DNA of 33,313 nucleotides. Origin: Streptomyces sp. SM1 (lineage in GTDB: Bacteria; Actinomycetota; Actinomycetes; Streptomycetales; Streptomycetaceae). Below, one piece after another: positions 15,483-26,055 of this stretch (position 1 is the stretch's first letter; the number at the start of each line of letters is the position of its first letter). The DNA lies in assembly GCF_002910825.1 (NCBI RefSeq), contig NZ_NEUB01000119.1, positions 1-33,313 of the forward strand. The letters are read 5' to 3'. Both the position numbers and the translations under genes were made by a program. Below the pieces are notes generated by a model. It searched no databases, was not told where the DNA came from, and saw only the letters and a program-made list of their open reading frames with translations.

Positions 15483-16733
15483 ATGTCCATGTTCGTCCGA
15501 AGAAACGTCACAGCCGCCGCTCCGGCCGCGCTGGTGGCACTCGTGCTGCTCACCGCCGGATGCGCCGGAGGAAGGCCCGACCCCGCCGCCGCGAAGCCGG
15601 GTTCAGCGACGTCCGCCCCTGAGCACGGCTACGTCGAGGGAGCGCGGGAGACAGCCGAGCAGCAGTCCCGGCTCCTGCTCAACGACCCCGCGACCGGAGA
15701 CACCCGGGTACTCGACCTGATCACCGGAAAGGCGCACGAGGTGCCGCCGGCGAAGGGCACCGCGGAACTCACCACGGACGGCAGATTCGGCTACTTCCAC
15801 ACCGCGGCCGGCACCCGTGTCCTCGACGCCGGTGCCTGGACGGTCGACCACGGCGACCACGTGCACTACTACCGAGCGGCGATACGCGACGTCGGCCGCA
15901 TACCCGCCGGCACCGGCGCCCGCGTCCGCAGCGACGCCGTCATGACCGCTGTGACCGGAGCGGACGGACGTGCCGTCACCTACCGCCGGACGGAACTGGA
16001 GAAGGGCCGCGTCGGCGCCTCCCGCACCCTGCCCGGAACCCGGGCGGGAGCGGTGGTCCCGTACGCCGGGCACCTGCTGGGCCTCACCGGCGACGGGCAG
16101 GGCGCGGCTGCCCGGCTCGCGGTACACGACCGTGCGGGCGGGCGCTCCACCGCCCCGCACGCCACCTGCGAGGACCCGATGGGCGACGCCGTCACCCGGC
16201 GCGGCGTCGTCTTCGGCTGCGCCGACGGCGCCCTGCTGGTCGGCGACGACGACGGACGTCTCACCGCCGAGCGGATCCCCTACGACGGTGACGTGCCCGC
16301 GGAGGAACGGGCGAGGTCCTTCCGCCACCGCGCGGGAAGCGACACCCTCACCGCGCCGGCCGGGGACCGGGCCGTATGGGTGCTGGACGTCGCGGAGCGG
16401 ACCTGGACCCGGGTGGAGACCGGTCCCGTCGTCGCGGCCAACACCGCCGGCGAGGGCTCCGCACTGCTCGTCCTGGAGACCGACGGGGCGCTGCACGGCT
16501 ACGACGTCGCCACCGGCAGGCGGATCGCCCGGACCGAGCCGCTCCTGGCCGGAGAACAGCGGCCGGCCACCGGCGGAAGAGGCCCCGTGATCGAGGTCGA
16601 CCGCAGCCGGGCCTACGTCAACGACCCCGAGGGCAGACGCGTGTACGAGATCGACTACAACGACGGCCTGCGCGTCGTCCGCACCTTCGCCCTGGACGTG
16701 AAGCCGGAACTGATGGCGGAGACCGGACGATGA
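15483..16733 (+). CDS. AztD-family beta-propeller lipoprotein, HGDHVHYY type
   Basis: The product has 416 residues. Signal peptide with lipobox LTAGC (Cys about 27), so it is anchored outside the membrane. The rest is repetitive beta-propeller sequence (RLLLNDPATGDTRVLDLITG, ALLVLETDGALHGYDVATGR, RAYVNDPEGRRVYEIDY). It is paralogous to the AztD gene at 17795: the Cys pair in TCEDPMGDAV...VFGCADGALL aligns with NCPGVHGEAA...AVGCEDGVLL there. It lacks that paralog's HHG and VHG histidines but has a VDHGDHVHYYR cluster after the second blade, a likely metal site. I infer a zinc chaperone or periplasmic zinc sensor working with AztC. Its stop overlaps the aztC start (ATGA). Confidence 0.8.
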   Translation: MSMFVRRNVTAAAPAALVALVLLTAGCAGGRPDPAAAKPGSATSAPEHGYVEGARETAEQQSRLLLNDPATGDTRVLDLITGKAHEVPPAKGTAELTTDGRFGYFHTAAGTRVLDAGAWTVDHGDHVHYYRAAIRDVGRIPAGTGARVRSDAVMTAVTGADGRAVTYRRTELEKGRVGASRTLPGTRAGAVVPYAGHLLGLTGDGQGAAARLAVHDRAGGRSTAPHATCEDPMGDAVTRRGVVFGCADGALLVGDDDGRLTAERIPYDGDVPAEERARSFRHRAGSDTLTAPAGDRAVWVLDVAERTWTRVETGPVVAANTAGEGSALLVLETDGALHGYDVATGRRIARTEPLLAGEQRPATGGRGPVIEVDRSRAYVNDPEGRRVYEIDYNDGLRVVRTFALDVKPELMAETGR

Positions 16734-17689
16734 CGACACCGAAGCGAACCGTGCTGCGGCTGCGCCGCCTGCTGTGGGCGCTGATCGCCCTCGCCTGCAC
16801 CGGCACGGCCACCGCCTGCGCCGGCGGTGACGACCGCCCCCGTGTCGTGGTGACGACCAACATCCTCGGCGACGTCACCCGCGAGATCGTCGGTGACGAG
16901 GCCGGCGTCACCGTCCTGATGAAGCCCGACGCCGACCCGCACTCCTTCGGCCTGTCGGCCCGGCAGGCCGCCGAGCTCGAGAACGCCGACCTGGTGGTCT
17001 TCAACGGGCTGGGCCTGGAGGAGAACGTGCTGCGACACGTGGAGGCCGCCGACGACGCCGGCGTCGCCACCGTCGAGGTCGGCAGGGCGGTCGACCCCCT
17101 CACCTACCGCGCACCGGCCGACGGAGGACCCGATGAGGCCGCCGGGCAGCCGGACCCGCACTTCTGGACCGACCCCGACCGCGTGCGCCTGGCCGCCGCC
17201 CTGATCGCCGACGAGGTGGTCGAGAACGTGGACGGCGTCGACGAGCGGACGGTCCGCAGCAACGCCGCACGCTACGACCGGCAACTCGTACGTCTCACCG
17301 CCTGGATGGAGAAGTCCTTCGACCGCATCCCCGAGGACGGGCGTGCCCTGGTCACCAACCACCACGTCTTCGGCTACCTCGCCGACCGCTTCGGCTTCCG
17401 GGTGATCGGCGCGGTCGTCCCCAGCGGCACCACCCTGGCGTCCCCCAGCTCCTCCGACCTGCGCTCGCTCACCCGGGCCATGCGCGAGGCCGGGGTGAGC
17501 ACGGTGTTCGCCGACTCCTCCCGGCCCACGCGGCTGGCCGACGTCCTGCGCGACGAACTGGGAGGCCGGGTCGAGATCGTCGAGCTGTACTCGGAATCGC
17601 TCACCGCACGGGGCGGGGGCGCCGACACCTATCTGCGGATGATGCGCGCCAACACCCTCGCCGTGACCGACGGCCTCACCGCCCACTGA
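16730..17689 (+). CDS. aztC: zinc ABC transporter substrate-binding lipoprotein AztC
   Basis: The product has 319 residues, starting at ATG 16730 inside the preceding stop (ATGA, translational coupling). It is a cluster A-I metal-binding protein (ZnuA/AztC type): VVVTTNILGDVTREI at the N-terminus, His71 in DADPHSF, His144 in PDPHFWTD and His211 in TNHHVFGY, matching the three His ligands of this family; the acidic fourth ligand is probably in the C-terminal lobe. It has no long His-rich loop, as expected for AztC, which receives zinc from AztD. The lipidation site is probably Cys23 or Cys30 (ALAC or ATAC), a weak lipobox. A frame that extends upstream to 16376 overlaps the propeller gene and is not used. 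Confidence 0.9.
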   Translation: MTTPKRTVLRLRRLLWALIALACTGTATACAGGDDRPRVVVTTNILGDVTREIVGDEAGVTVLMKPDADPHSFGLSARQAAELENADLVVFNGLGLEENVLRHVEAADDAGVATVEVGRAVDPLTYRAPADGGPDEAAGQPDPHFWTDPDRVRLAAALIADEVVENVDGVDERTVRSNAARYDRQLVRLTAWMEKSFDRIPEDGRALVTNHHVFGYLADRFGFRVIGAVVPSGTTLASPSSSDLRSLTRAMREAGVSTVFADSSRPTRLADVLRDELGGRVEIVELYSESLTARGGGADTYLRMMRANTLAVTDGLTAH

Positions 17690-17794
17690 CGCCCGCGCCA
17701 CCGCGCCGGCACCGGCACTCACGGCCACCCCGGCCCACCACCCCGACCCACCACACCCACGCCGCACACACGCGGCCCGAAAGGAACACACACC

Positions 17795-19000
17795 GTGAGA
17801 AAGCAGATACGCACCACCAGAGCCGTCACGGCTACGGCCCTCGCCCTGGCCGTGTCCGCCGTCCTGACCGCCTGCGGGGGAGAGGGAGGCGCCGCGTCCG
17901 ACGCGAAGACGAAGACGACGCCGAGCGCCGCACCCGCCACCCAGGTGAAGAACCCGCTGGTCGCCACCTTCGACGGCGGCCTGTACATCCTGGACGGCGA
18001 AAGCCTCGAGATCGCCGAGACCATCGCACTGCCCGGATTCAACCGCGTCAATCCCGCCGGCGACGACACCCACGTCATCGTCTCCACCGACAGCGGCTTC
18101 CGAGTCCTCGACGCCGCCGGACAGTCCCTCACCGGCATCACCTATCCGGGGGCCAAGCCCGGCCACGTCGTCCGCCACGCCGGGAAGACCGTGCTCTTCA
18201 CCGACGGCACCGGTGAGGTCAACGTGTTCGACCCCGCCGACCTGAAGGGCGGAACGAAACCCGAAGGCCGCACCTACACCTCCGCCGAGGCACACCACGG
18301 CGTGGCGATCGAGCTCAGCAACGGCGAACTGCTCAGCACCCTCGGCACCGAGGAGAAGCGCACCGGCGCACTCGTACTGGACACGTACGGCAAGGAGATC
18401 ACGCGCAACGAGAACTGCCCCGGAGTGCACGGAGAAGCCGCCGCCGAGGGCGAGACGGTCGCCGTCGGCTGCGAGGACGGTGTCCTGCTCTACAAGGACG
18501 GCGAGTTCACCAAGGTCGACGCCCCCGACGCCTACGGCCGCATCGGCAACCAGGCCGGCAGCGACGCCTCCCCGGTGCTGCTCGGCGACTACAAGACCGA
18601 CCCCGACGCCGAACTCGAGCGCCCGACCCGCATCTCCCTCATCGACACCGCGACGGCGAAGCTGCGCCTGGTCGATCTGGGCACCAGCTACTCCTTCCGC
18701 TCACTCGGGCGAGGCCCCCACGGCGAGGCACTCGTCCTCGGCACCGACGGCACCCTCCATGTCATCGACCCCGGGACGGGCAAGGTCGAGAAGGAGATCC
18801 CCGTCGTCGGCGAATGGCGGGAACCCCTCGACTGGCAGCAGCCCCGGCCCACCCTGTTCGTCCGCGACCACACCGCGTACGTGTCCGAGCCGGGCAAGCG
18901 GAAGCTGCACGCCGTCGACATCGAGTCCGGAGAGAAGCTCACGTCGGTGACCCTGCCGAAGAGCACCAACGAACTCTCCGGCGTGGTGCCCGGCCACTGA
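17795..19000 (+). CDS. aztD: zinc metallochaperone AztD (beta-propeller lipoprotein)
   Basis: The product has 401 residues from GTG 17795 behind AAAGGA. Lipobox LTAC. Propeller repeats run throughout (GGLYILDGESLEIAETIALP, GTLHVIDPGTGKVEKEIPVV, KRKLHAVDIESGEKLTSVTL). Candidate zinc ligands are the AEAHHGVAIE pair and His in CPGVHGEA, with a conserved Cys pair (NENC and VGC). AztD proteins are extracytoplasmic zinc chaperones that pass Zn2+ to AztC. It lies 105 bases after aztC; no second Zur-like box was seen in that gap, so it is probably read from the aztB promoter. A hairpin follows the stop. Confidence 0.85.
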   Translation: MRKQIRTTRAVTATALALAVSAVLTACGGEGGAASDAKTKTTPSAAPATQVKNPLVATFDGGLYILDGESLEIAETIALPGFNRVNPAGDDTHVIVSTDSGFRVLDAAGQSLTGITYPGAKPGHVVRHAGKTVLFTDGTGEVNVFDPADLKGGTKPEGRTYTSAEAHHGVAIELSNGELLSTLGTEEKRTGALVLDTYGKEITRNENCPGVHGEAAAEGETVAVGCEDGVLLYKDGEFTKVDAPDAYGRIGNQAGSDASPVLLGDYKTDPDAELERPTRISLIDTATAKLRLVDLGTSYSFRSLGRGPHGEALVLGTDGTLHVIDPGTGKVEKEIPVVGEWREPLDWQQPRPTLFVRDHTAYVSEPGKRKLHAVDIESGEKLTSVTLPKSTNELSGVVPGH

Positions 19001-19029
19001 CAGCCGCCCCGCTCGGCGGAAGCTCCCGC

Positions 19030-19068
19030 GCACCCGGCCCGCCGTCCTCTTCCGGCGCGGCCGGGTGC
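19030..19068. terminator. hairpin between convergent aztD and LysR genes
   Basis: GCACCCGGCC (19030-19039) pairs perfectly with GGCCGGGTGC (19059-19068). It lies 29 bases past the aztD stop and 31 bases past the LysR 3' end, so it can act as a bidirectional terminator. Confidence 0.6.
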
Positions 19069-19099
19069 CGCCCGCCACGCCGGAAGGGACCGGCGGGCG

Positions 19100-20038
19100 T
19101 CAGCGCGGGGTCACCCAGCCGGGCGTCCAGGTGTCGCCCGTGTCCGCGGCGGTGGCCCGTACGGCGGTGAGATGGGCGCGCAGGGTGACCAGTGCGGGGT
19201 GGGGGTTGTCGCGGTGCCAGAGCAGCGAGTGCGGGTAGACGGGGGTCGGACCGATGACCGGGATACGGCGCAGGTCGTGGCCGGCGGGCCAGACGAGGCG
19301 GGTCTGCTCGCTCATGAGCGTGGCCAGGGCGGGGGTGTCGGCGACGGTGTCGAGCAGTGCGTCGGAGCCGAAGTTCGGTCCGGTCGCCTCGATGGTGAGG
19401 CCGAACTCGGCGCCGAGGTCGTCGTAGTAGGCGGCCCACTCGGTTCCCGGCACGATGCCCGGCATCCAGATCCGGTGCCCGGCGAGCTGGGCGACGGTCA
19501 CCGACCGGGCGACCGCCAGCGCGTGGGTGGGGCCGGTGAGGAGCTGGAGCGGCTCGTCGAGCACCCGGACCGACTCGATGTCCTCGGGGAGGGGCCGGCC
19601 GGGCATGGCCACGGCGCGGAAGGACGCGTCGATCGTTCCGGACCGGAGGGCGGCGACGGCCGTGCCGACGTCGAACAGCATCACCACGTCGAGATCGATC
19701 TCGGGGTGCGCGCGGTGGAAGGCGCGCATCAGGCCCGACGGCGCGATGCGCGAGGCGATCACGTCGACGCGCAGCGGACGCCGGCCGGGGCGCACGGACG
19801 CTTCCGCGCGCTCGGCGACACGCAGCAGCTCACGCGCGTGCGGCAGGAACGCCTGCCCGTCGATGGTGAGCCGGGCGCCGCGGGCGGTCCGGGTGAACAG
19901 CCGCGTGCCGAGGCCGCGCTCCAGGGCGGCGATGCGCTTGGAAACGGCCTGCTGACTGACCGCGAGCTCGGCGGCGGCGGCCTGGAACCGTCCCGCGTCG
20001 GCGGCCGTGACGAAGGTCCGAACGGTGTCGAGGTCCAC
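19100..20038 (-). CDS. LysR-family transcriptional regulator
   Basis: The product has 312 residues (GTG start). The N-terminal winged helix-turn-helix is textbook: MDLDTVRTFVTAADAGRFQA, AVSQQAVSKRIAALERGLG and TRLFTRTARGARLT. A LysR substrate-binding domain fills about 85-290. It is divergent from the MFS gene with 136 bases between the start codons, and the inverted repeat there (20055-20071) is the natural target. It most likely controls the neighbouring exporter in response to an unknown small molecule. Confidence 0.92.
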   Translation of the reverse strand: MDLDTVRTFVTAADAGRFQAAAAELAVSQQAVSKRIAALERGLGTRLFTRTARGARLTIDGQAFLPHARELLRVAERAEASVRPGRRPLRVDVIASRIAPSGLMRAFHRAHPEIDLDVVMLFDVGTAVAALRSGTIDASFRAVAMPGRPLPEDIESVRVLDEPLQLLTGPTHALAVARSVTVAQLAGHRIWMPGIVPGTEWAAYYDDLGAEFGLTIEATGPNFGSDALLDTVADTPALATLMSEQTRLVWPAGHDLRRIPVIGPTPVYPHSLLWHRDNPHPALVTLRAHLTAVRATAADTGDTWTPGWVTPR

Positions 20039-20054
20039 CCCGCCACCCTACGGA

Positions 20055-20071
20055 CACAACCATCCGTTGTG
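20055..20071. promoter_or_regulatory. inverted repeat in the LysR/MFS divergent promoter
   Basis: CACAAC-CATCC-GTTGTG is a perfect 6-bp inverted repeat with a 5-base spacer, 17 bases upstream of the LysR start. It lies in a locally AT-richer stretch (20055-20120). The dyad form is what LysR proteins bind. Confidence 0.5.
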
Positions 20072-20174
20072 GTCTACGGGTCTCAGGGTTGTTTGATCCC
20101 AGGCCACGACGTTCGCTTTGATGCTCCGGATCGCGGAACGGTTGTGCGGCGAACGATCGACGGGGGCACCGGAC

Positions 20175-21981
<1,807 letters not shown>

Positions 21982-21999
21982 GCCCACCCCCGTCCGAGC

Positions 22000-22020
22000 C
22001 GGCCCCGGCCGCCGGGGCCG
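22000..22020 (+). terminator. GC hairpin after the Rpf-like gene
   Basis: CGGCCCCGG (22000-22008), loop CCG, CCGGGGCCG (22012-22020): a perfect 9-bp stem starting 19 bases after the stop codon. Confidence 0.6.
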
Positions 22021-22155
22021 TACGCCGGTCCGGCAGCCGCTCGGGCGCACCGGACCGGAGCGCGAACAGGCCTGCACCGGACGGACCCGGCGTTCTCCGC
22101 CTGTAGGCGTTTCCGTCGGCACGGACTTGCCCCTCTCCCCGGGGGAGGGCTCAGG

Positions 22156-22497
22156 GTGACGGACATGAACAGCAGAGATCTGGACACCCACCGGTTCGTC
22201 GAGGAGTACTTCGCCGCGGCACCGGACCCGGACCGGGAGCGCTACTTCGCACTGTTCGGAGACGACGTCGTCGTACGTGACGACGGCCGGAGCCTCCAAG
22301 GGCTCGCACAGGTGCGCCGATGGCGCGACGAGGTCCCGTCCGTCCACTACGCCCTCCGTGAGGTCACCGGTACGCCCACCGCCTGCCGGGCCGTCGCGGA
22401 GGTCTCCGGAGACTTTCCCGGCAGCCCGGTCACCCTCCGCTTCGCCTTCGAACGCGACACTCAGGGGAAGATCACCATGCTGGACATCGCCCCCTGA
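22156..22497 (+). CDS. NTF2-like/SnoaL-type small protein
   Basis: The product has 113 residues (GTG 22156; ATG 22165 is also possible). It has the NTF2-like cone pattern: helix THRFVEEYFAAAPDPDRERY, then FALFGDDVVVRDDGRSLQGLAQVRRW, then alternating strands ending in KITMLDI. The family covers isomerases, cyclases and small-ligand-binding proteins; no catalytic residue can be assigned. It lies 47 bases before the MerR gene in the same direction and may form an operon with it. Confidence 0.8.
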   Translation: MTDMNSRDLDTHRFVEEYFAAAPDPDRERYFALFGDDVVVRDDGRSLQGLAQVRRWRDEVPSVHYALREVTGTPTACRAVAEVSGDFPGSPVTLRFAFERDTQGKITMLDIAP

Positions 22498-22544
22498 CAG
22501 TGCCCCCGGCCCGGGGCCCGGCCGCACACGACGGCGAGGACACC

Positions 22545-23402
22545 ATGGCGGAACGACTGACGATCGGGGAGTTCTCCCGCATCACACACCTGAGCATCCG
22601 CACCCTCCGCCGCTACCACGAGCAGGACCTCCTCGTCCCCGCCGAGGTCGACCCGGCCACGGGCTACCGCTCCTGCTCGCCCGCGCAGGTGCGGCCGGCG
22701 CTGACCATCAGACGGTTCCGCGACCTGGACCTTCCGCTCGCGGATCTCCGGCGGTTCCTCGGGGCCGAGCAGAGCGGCGAGGCGGGGCACGACGCGGCGC
22801 AGCAGGTCGTCGCGGCCCACCTCCGCCGGCTCGAGGACCGGCTCGGCCGTACCCAGCGAGCCGTCGAGGCACTCCGGGAACTCCTCGTCCCCCGGGCCGG
22901 GCGGTCGGTGAGTCTGGAGGTGCTCCAGCCCCAGCGGGTCCTCGCCGTCTCCCTGGACGTCCCGGAGGGAGCCGGCCTGGACTGGTACGACTCCGCGATG
23001 CGCGATCTGGACGCGGCGGCCGGACACCGTCCGGTGCTCCCGCCGGGCGGCCGCTACGACCACCGTCTCTTCACCGAAGGCCACGGCCCGGCCACCGTCT
23101 ACCTCCCCGCCGACGCGCCACTGCCCCCGGGAGCGCCGGCCACCGTGCGCGAACTCCACCTCCCCAGGCGTACCGCCGCCGTCGCCACCCACTGCGGCCG
23201 CCACGACGATCTGGACCTCACGTACGGCGCCGTGGGCTCCTTCGCCGCCCGCCACGGTCTGCGCTCGCAGGACGTCGTCGAGGAGGTCTACCTCGTCGGG
23301 CCGCGTGACACCGACCAGGCCGACCGCTGGCGCACGCTCGTGGCATGGCTGATCGTTCCGGAGGACGAGGACGAGGACGAGGACGAGAAGGAGAACGACT
23401 GA
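22545..23402 (+). CDS. MerR-family regulator with GyrI-like effector domain
   Basis: The product has 285 residues from ATG 22545 (GCGAGGAC upstream). The N-terminal MerR domain is complete: LTIGEFSRITHLSIRTLRRY, EQDLLVPAEVDPATGYRSC, then the wing and a coiled-coil dimerisation helix (about 85-120). Residues about 130-270 resemble the GyrI-like/AraC_E_bind ligand domain of BmrR-type multidrug sensors. The C-terminus is an unusual acidic tail (EDEDEDEDEKEND) encoded by a GAGGAC hexamer repeat at 23361-23384. The regulated promoter is not obvious; the NTF2-like gene upstream is a candidate. Confidence 0.9.
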   Translation: MAERLTIGEFSRITHLSIRTLRRYHEQDLLVPAEVDPATGYRSCSPAQVRPALTIRRFRDLDLPLADLRRFLGAEQSGEAGHDAAQQVVAAHLRRLEDRLGRTQRAVEALRELLVPRAGRSVSLEVLQPQRVLAVSLDVPEGAGLDWYDSAMRDLDAAAGHRPVLPPGGRYDHRLFTEGHGPATVYLPADAPLPPGAPATVRELHLPRRTAAVATHCGRHDDLDLTYGAVGSFAARHGLRSQDVVEEVYLVGPRDTDQADRWRTLVAWLIVPEDEDEDEDEKEND

Positions 23403-23582
23403 CCGGCGGGAGCCCAGGCCAGGCCGGAAACCGGTGCCGGGCGATCGGCACGGCTCCGGGAGACCGCGATCGGCGATCTTTCACATCGGGATTCCCGGGT
23501 ACCCGAGGCCGTGGACAGGCACAGGGCGCCGGCACGCTTCCCACGACCGGTAGCCCTGCCACGATCGGACCAGGAGGGACCA

Positions 23583-24056
23583 ATGAGCACCGTCAAGGAC
23601 ACCGTCGACGTGGACGTCCCGCTCCGCAGGGCGTACGACCAGTGGACGCAGTTCGAGGACTTCCCGCGCTTCATGGAGGGCGTCGACGAGGTCAGTCAGC
23701 TCGACGAGCGGCACAACCACTGGACCACCAGCATCGGTGGCGTGCGGCGCGAGTTCGACACGGAGATCGTCGACCAGCTCGTGGACGACCGGGTCACCTG
23801 GCGGACCGTCAGCGGTGACACCCAGCAGCGTGGTTCGGTCCGCTTCGAGCCACTGGACGACACGCGCACCCGGGTGGAACTCACCATGGAGGTCGAACCG
23901 ACCGGCGTCGCCGAGAAGGGCGCCGACGCCCTCGGTCTGATCGGCCGGCGGGTCAAGGGGGACCTGGGCCGCTTCAAGGAGTACGTCGAGAGCGGCGGCA
24001 CCACGGGCGGCTGGCGGGGACGCATCCGGCCGGAGAACCCGGGCACCGCTCACTGA
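23583..24056 (+). CDS. SRPBCC-family protein (polyketide-cyclase-like)
   Basis: The product has 157 residues from ATG 23583 with a strong AGGAGG at 23571-23576. It opens with TVDVDVPLRRAYDQWTQFED, FPRFMEGVDEVSQLDE and HNHWTTSIGGVRREFDTEIV, the pattern of the SRPBCC group often annotated as cyclase/dehydrase. It ends with an Arg/Gly-rich tail (TGGWRGRIRPENPG). It is not closely similar to the SRPBCC protein at 10494. Ligand unknown; an envelope-stress role is possible but unproven. Confidence 0.88.
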   Translation: MSTVKDTVDVDVPLRRAYDQWTQFEDFPRFMEGVDEVSQLDERHNHWTTSIGGVRREFDTEIVDQLVDDRVTWRTVSGDTQQRGSVRFEPLDDTRTRVELTMEVEPTGVAEKGADALGLIGRRVKGDLGRFKEYVESGGTTGGWRGRIRPENPGTAH

Positions 24057-24133
24057 CGGCTCACCCCGCTCACCAAGCCGTTGCGCACGGCAGTGTGCTG
24101 ATTCACCACCGGTGACGGCGCTCCGGCAAGGTT

Positions 24134-24175
24134 GGCACGGGCTCCCTCAGCAGCATCACGCCCGGGGCCCGTGCC
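24134..24175. terminator. inverted repeat between convergent genes
   Basis: GGCACGGGC (24134-24142) and GCCCGTGCC (24167-24175) are perfectly complementary with a 24-base loop, between the convergent SRPBCC and GNAT genes. Confidence 0.45.
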
Positions 24176-24216
24176 GAGCGGCGCGCCGAACCCGGCGACG
24201 CGGCACCTGACGCCGC

Positions 24217-24792
24217 TCACGAAGGATCCGGCAGCTTCAGCCACTCGTCCCACGACAGGTCCCGGCCGATGAAGCGCGGCCGCTCGAAGGGCCAGTCCGT
24301 GGCGATCCAGGCCGGTACGAACGCGTCCAGCGCCCGTTCCAGCGCGCCGCCCACCTCCTCGTCCACCACCCACCACGAGATCTCTGCGTCGGCTCCGAGC
24401 TTCTCCGGCGGATCGATGTACACGCATCCGCGCAGCGCGGTGCGGTCCTCGTTCTCGATCGTGTAGTTGAACGACTCGTGAGCCTCGATCTCCGCGGCGT
24501 GCCGCTCCAGATCGGCGAGGTTCGCCTCGTACGACATCGTGGCCGACGGCCAGCCCCAGGCGAGTCCGAAGACCGACCAGAGCCGCTCCCGTGAACCCAT
24601 CACCGTCGGATAGTCCAGGGGAGCGTCCGCACCGCTGATGGGGCGCAGCCGGTGGCCCTCACCGCCGGGTATCACGACGTGGAGAGGATGGACGAAATCA
24701 GCGGGCAGCCAGGTCATGAGCGCGAGCCAACCACGCCGGGAGAACGCCGCGCAAAACATTATGCCGGCGCTGTCAGCCAGGCCTCCGCTCAC
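24217..24792 (-). CDS. GNAT-like acetyltransferase-fold protein
   Basis: The product has up to 191 residues. The core GHRLRPISGADAPLDYPTVM, then YEANLADLERHAAEIEAHES and CVYIDPPEKLGADAEISWWV resembles GNAT proteins, with EISWWVVDEEVGGALERALD in the region of the acetyl-CoA-binding strand and helix. The canonical Q/RxxGxG/A loop is not clear, so the activity is uncertain. GTG 24792 overlaps the TGA of the upstream DUF2235 gene (GTGA), which suggests coupling. However, ATG 24717 (MTWLPADFVHPLHV) gives a more normal N-terminus, and the extra 25 residues look unconserved. Confidence 0.72.
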   Translation of the reverse strand: MSGGLADSAGIMFCAAFSRRGWLALMTWLPADFVHPLHVVIPGGEGHRLRPISGADAPLDYPTVMGSRERLWSVFGLAWGWPSATMSYEANLADLERHAAEIEAHESFNYTIENEDRTALRGCVYIDPPEKLGADAEISWWVVDEEVGGALERALDAFVPAWIATDWPFERPRFIGRDLSWDEWLKLPDPS

Positions 24793-25997
24793 CTGGAGCG
24801 GCGCGTCCCCTTATCCGCGTCGGGCGCCGCTTCCGTGCCGGACGGTTCCTGGGGCAGGGGAGGCAGGCCCGAGGCGAGGCCCGGCAGCAGGACGGGTTCA
24901 AGGCGGATCCGGCCCTGCCCGGCGAGGTAGCGCTCCAGTTCCGGCGGCCGGTACTCGGGATCCCGGTCGAAGCGCTCCTTGGCAGGGACTGCCAGAAACT
25001 CGTTGCCGTCGGGTTCACCGTTGCCGTACACGGCTCGGCCGAGCGTCCGGTGGAACGGTTCGGCCAGCCGGTACATACCCGTGCGTGAGACGTGGAGGGC
25101 GCCCGAAGCGTCCGGCCGTACACGGAAATCGGTGCTTTCCCGAGCCCGCATCACTGCCGGGCCGCTCGTGCTCAGCGCCTCTTCATCGAACTCCAGCCCG
25201 TACCTGCGGGCTTGGCCGACCATCCACAGCAGGGTGATGTCGGACAGTCCCGTCTCCTCGTAGCCGCCTCCCGCGTCGCAGTGGACCCCGGCGAACCACA
25301 CCTGCTTCAGCTCCTGGCCCCGCGCCGCGGATCCGGGAAGCTGGTGCCAGAGGGCCGGCCGGAACGCCGAGCGCTGCTCGTCGATGGCCAGCACGTGGAA
25401 CGCCGCCCCGACCCAGCTGCTCAACTCGGTGTCGTGGAAGGCCTATCGGCGGTTGAAGCGGGCCACCGCCGCCTGCGGCCACACCCTGTCCGGGACCGGG
25501 ATGCCCAGGGCGCCGACCGTGTCCCACACACCGATGAACGCGATCTCCGTCTCCCGGGCGTACGAGCGGCGGAACAACGTCGCGGCCGCGCCGTTCGGTT
25601 GCTCGATCCGGTCGCGGTACAGCGCCCAAGCCTCCGGGATCCGGTCCGCGTGCTCCGTGCGCAGGATGCCGCTGTTGCGTACCAGCCCCGCCAGGCTGCG
25701 CGCGGTGAACGCGCCCCGGCTGAAACCGAAGAGGAACAACTCGTCGCCGGGTTCGTACGTCTCGACGAGGAACCGGTAGGCGTCCAGGACATTGCGGGAC
25801 AGTCCCACACCGAAAGCCCCACCGCGCAGACGATCCCGTCGATGGGTACCGACACCACTGTGGTAGTAGACGCGCTGCTCACTCCCGGCAGCGGCCTCCG
25901 GGCGGACCGACAGGGCCACCTTGGCGACATTGGTCTTGCTCGGCTGATCAGCGAAGTTCCAAGTGCCGTCGCAGCAGACGATCAGACGCCTGGCCAT
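24789..25997 (-). pseudogene. DUF2235 (Tle1-like) alpha/beta hydrolase interrupted by an in-frame TAG
   Basis: ATG 25997 (MARRLIVCCDGTWN) has AGGAG 9 bases upstream. The frame encodes a DUF2235 hydrolase: CDGTWN at 9-14, nucleophile Ser93 in GFSRGA and Asp159 in VWDTVG. It stops at codon 185, TAG at 25443-25445. The same frame then continues directly with AFHDTELSSWVGAAFHVLAI, the catalytic-His region FAGVHCDAGGGYEETG, and on to TGA at 24789-24791. Family members usually have Tyr where the TAG lies, so one base change (TAC/TAT to TAG) explains it. The truncated product lacks the catalytic His. The family includes type VI secretion phospholipases, but no T6SS genes are nearby. Confidence 0.85.
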
Positions 25998-26055
25998 GAT
26001 CATCACTCCTGGTGAAAAGCGGGGAGCGGCTCACAGCGCCACTTCCAGCGTGGCA

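Noticed and set aside
13853..15553. A 566-codon frame on the minus strand that extends aztA across aztB
   Set aside because: Past codon 14587 it is Ala/Arg/Ser-rich low-complexity sequence antisense to the well-supported permease, and it would destroy the divergent promoter.
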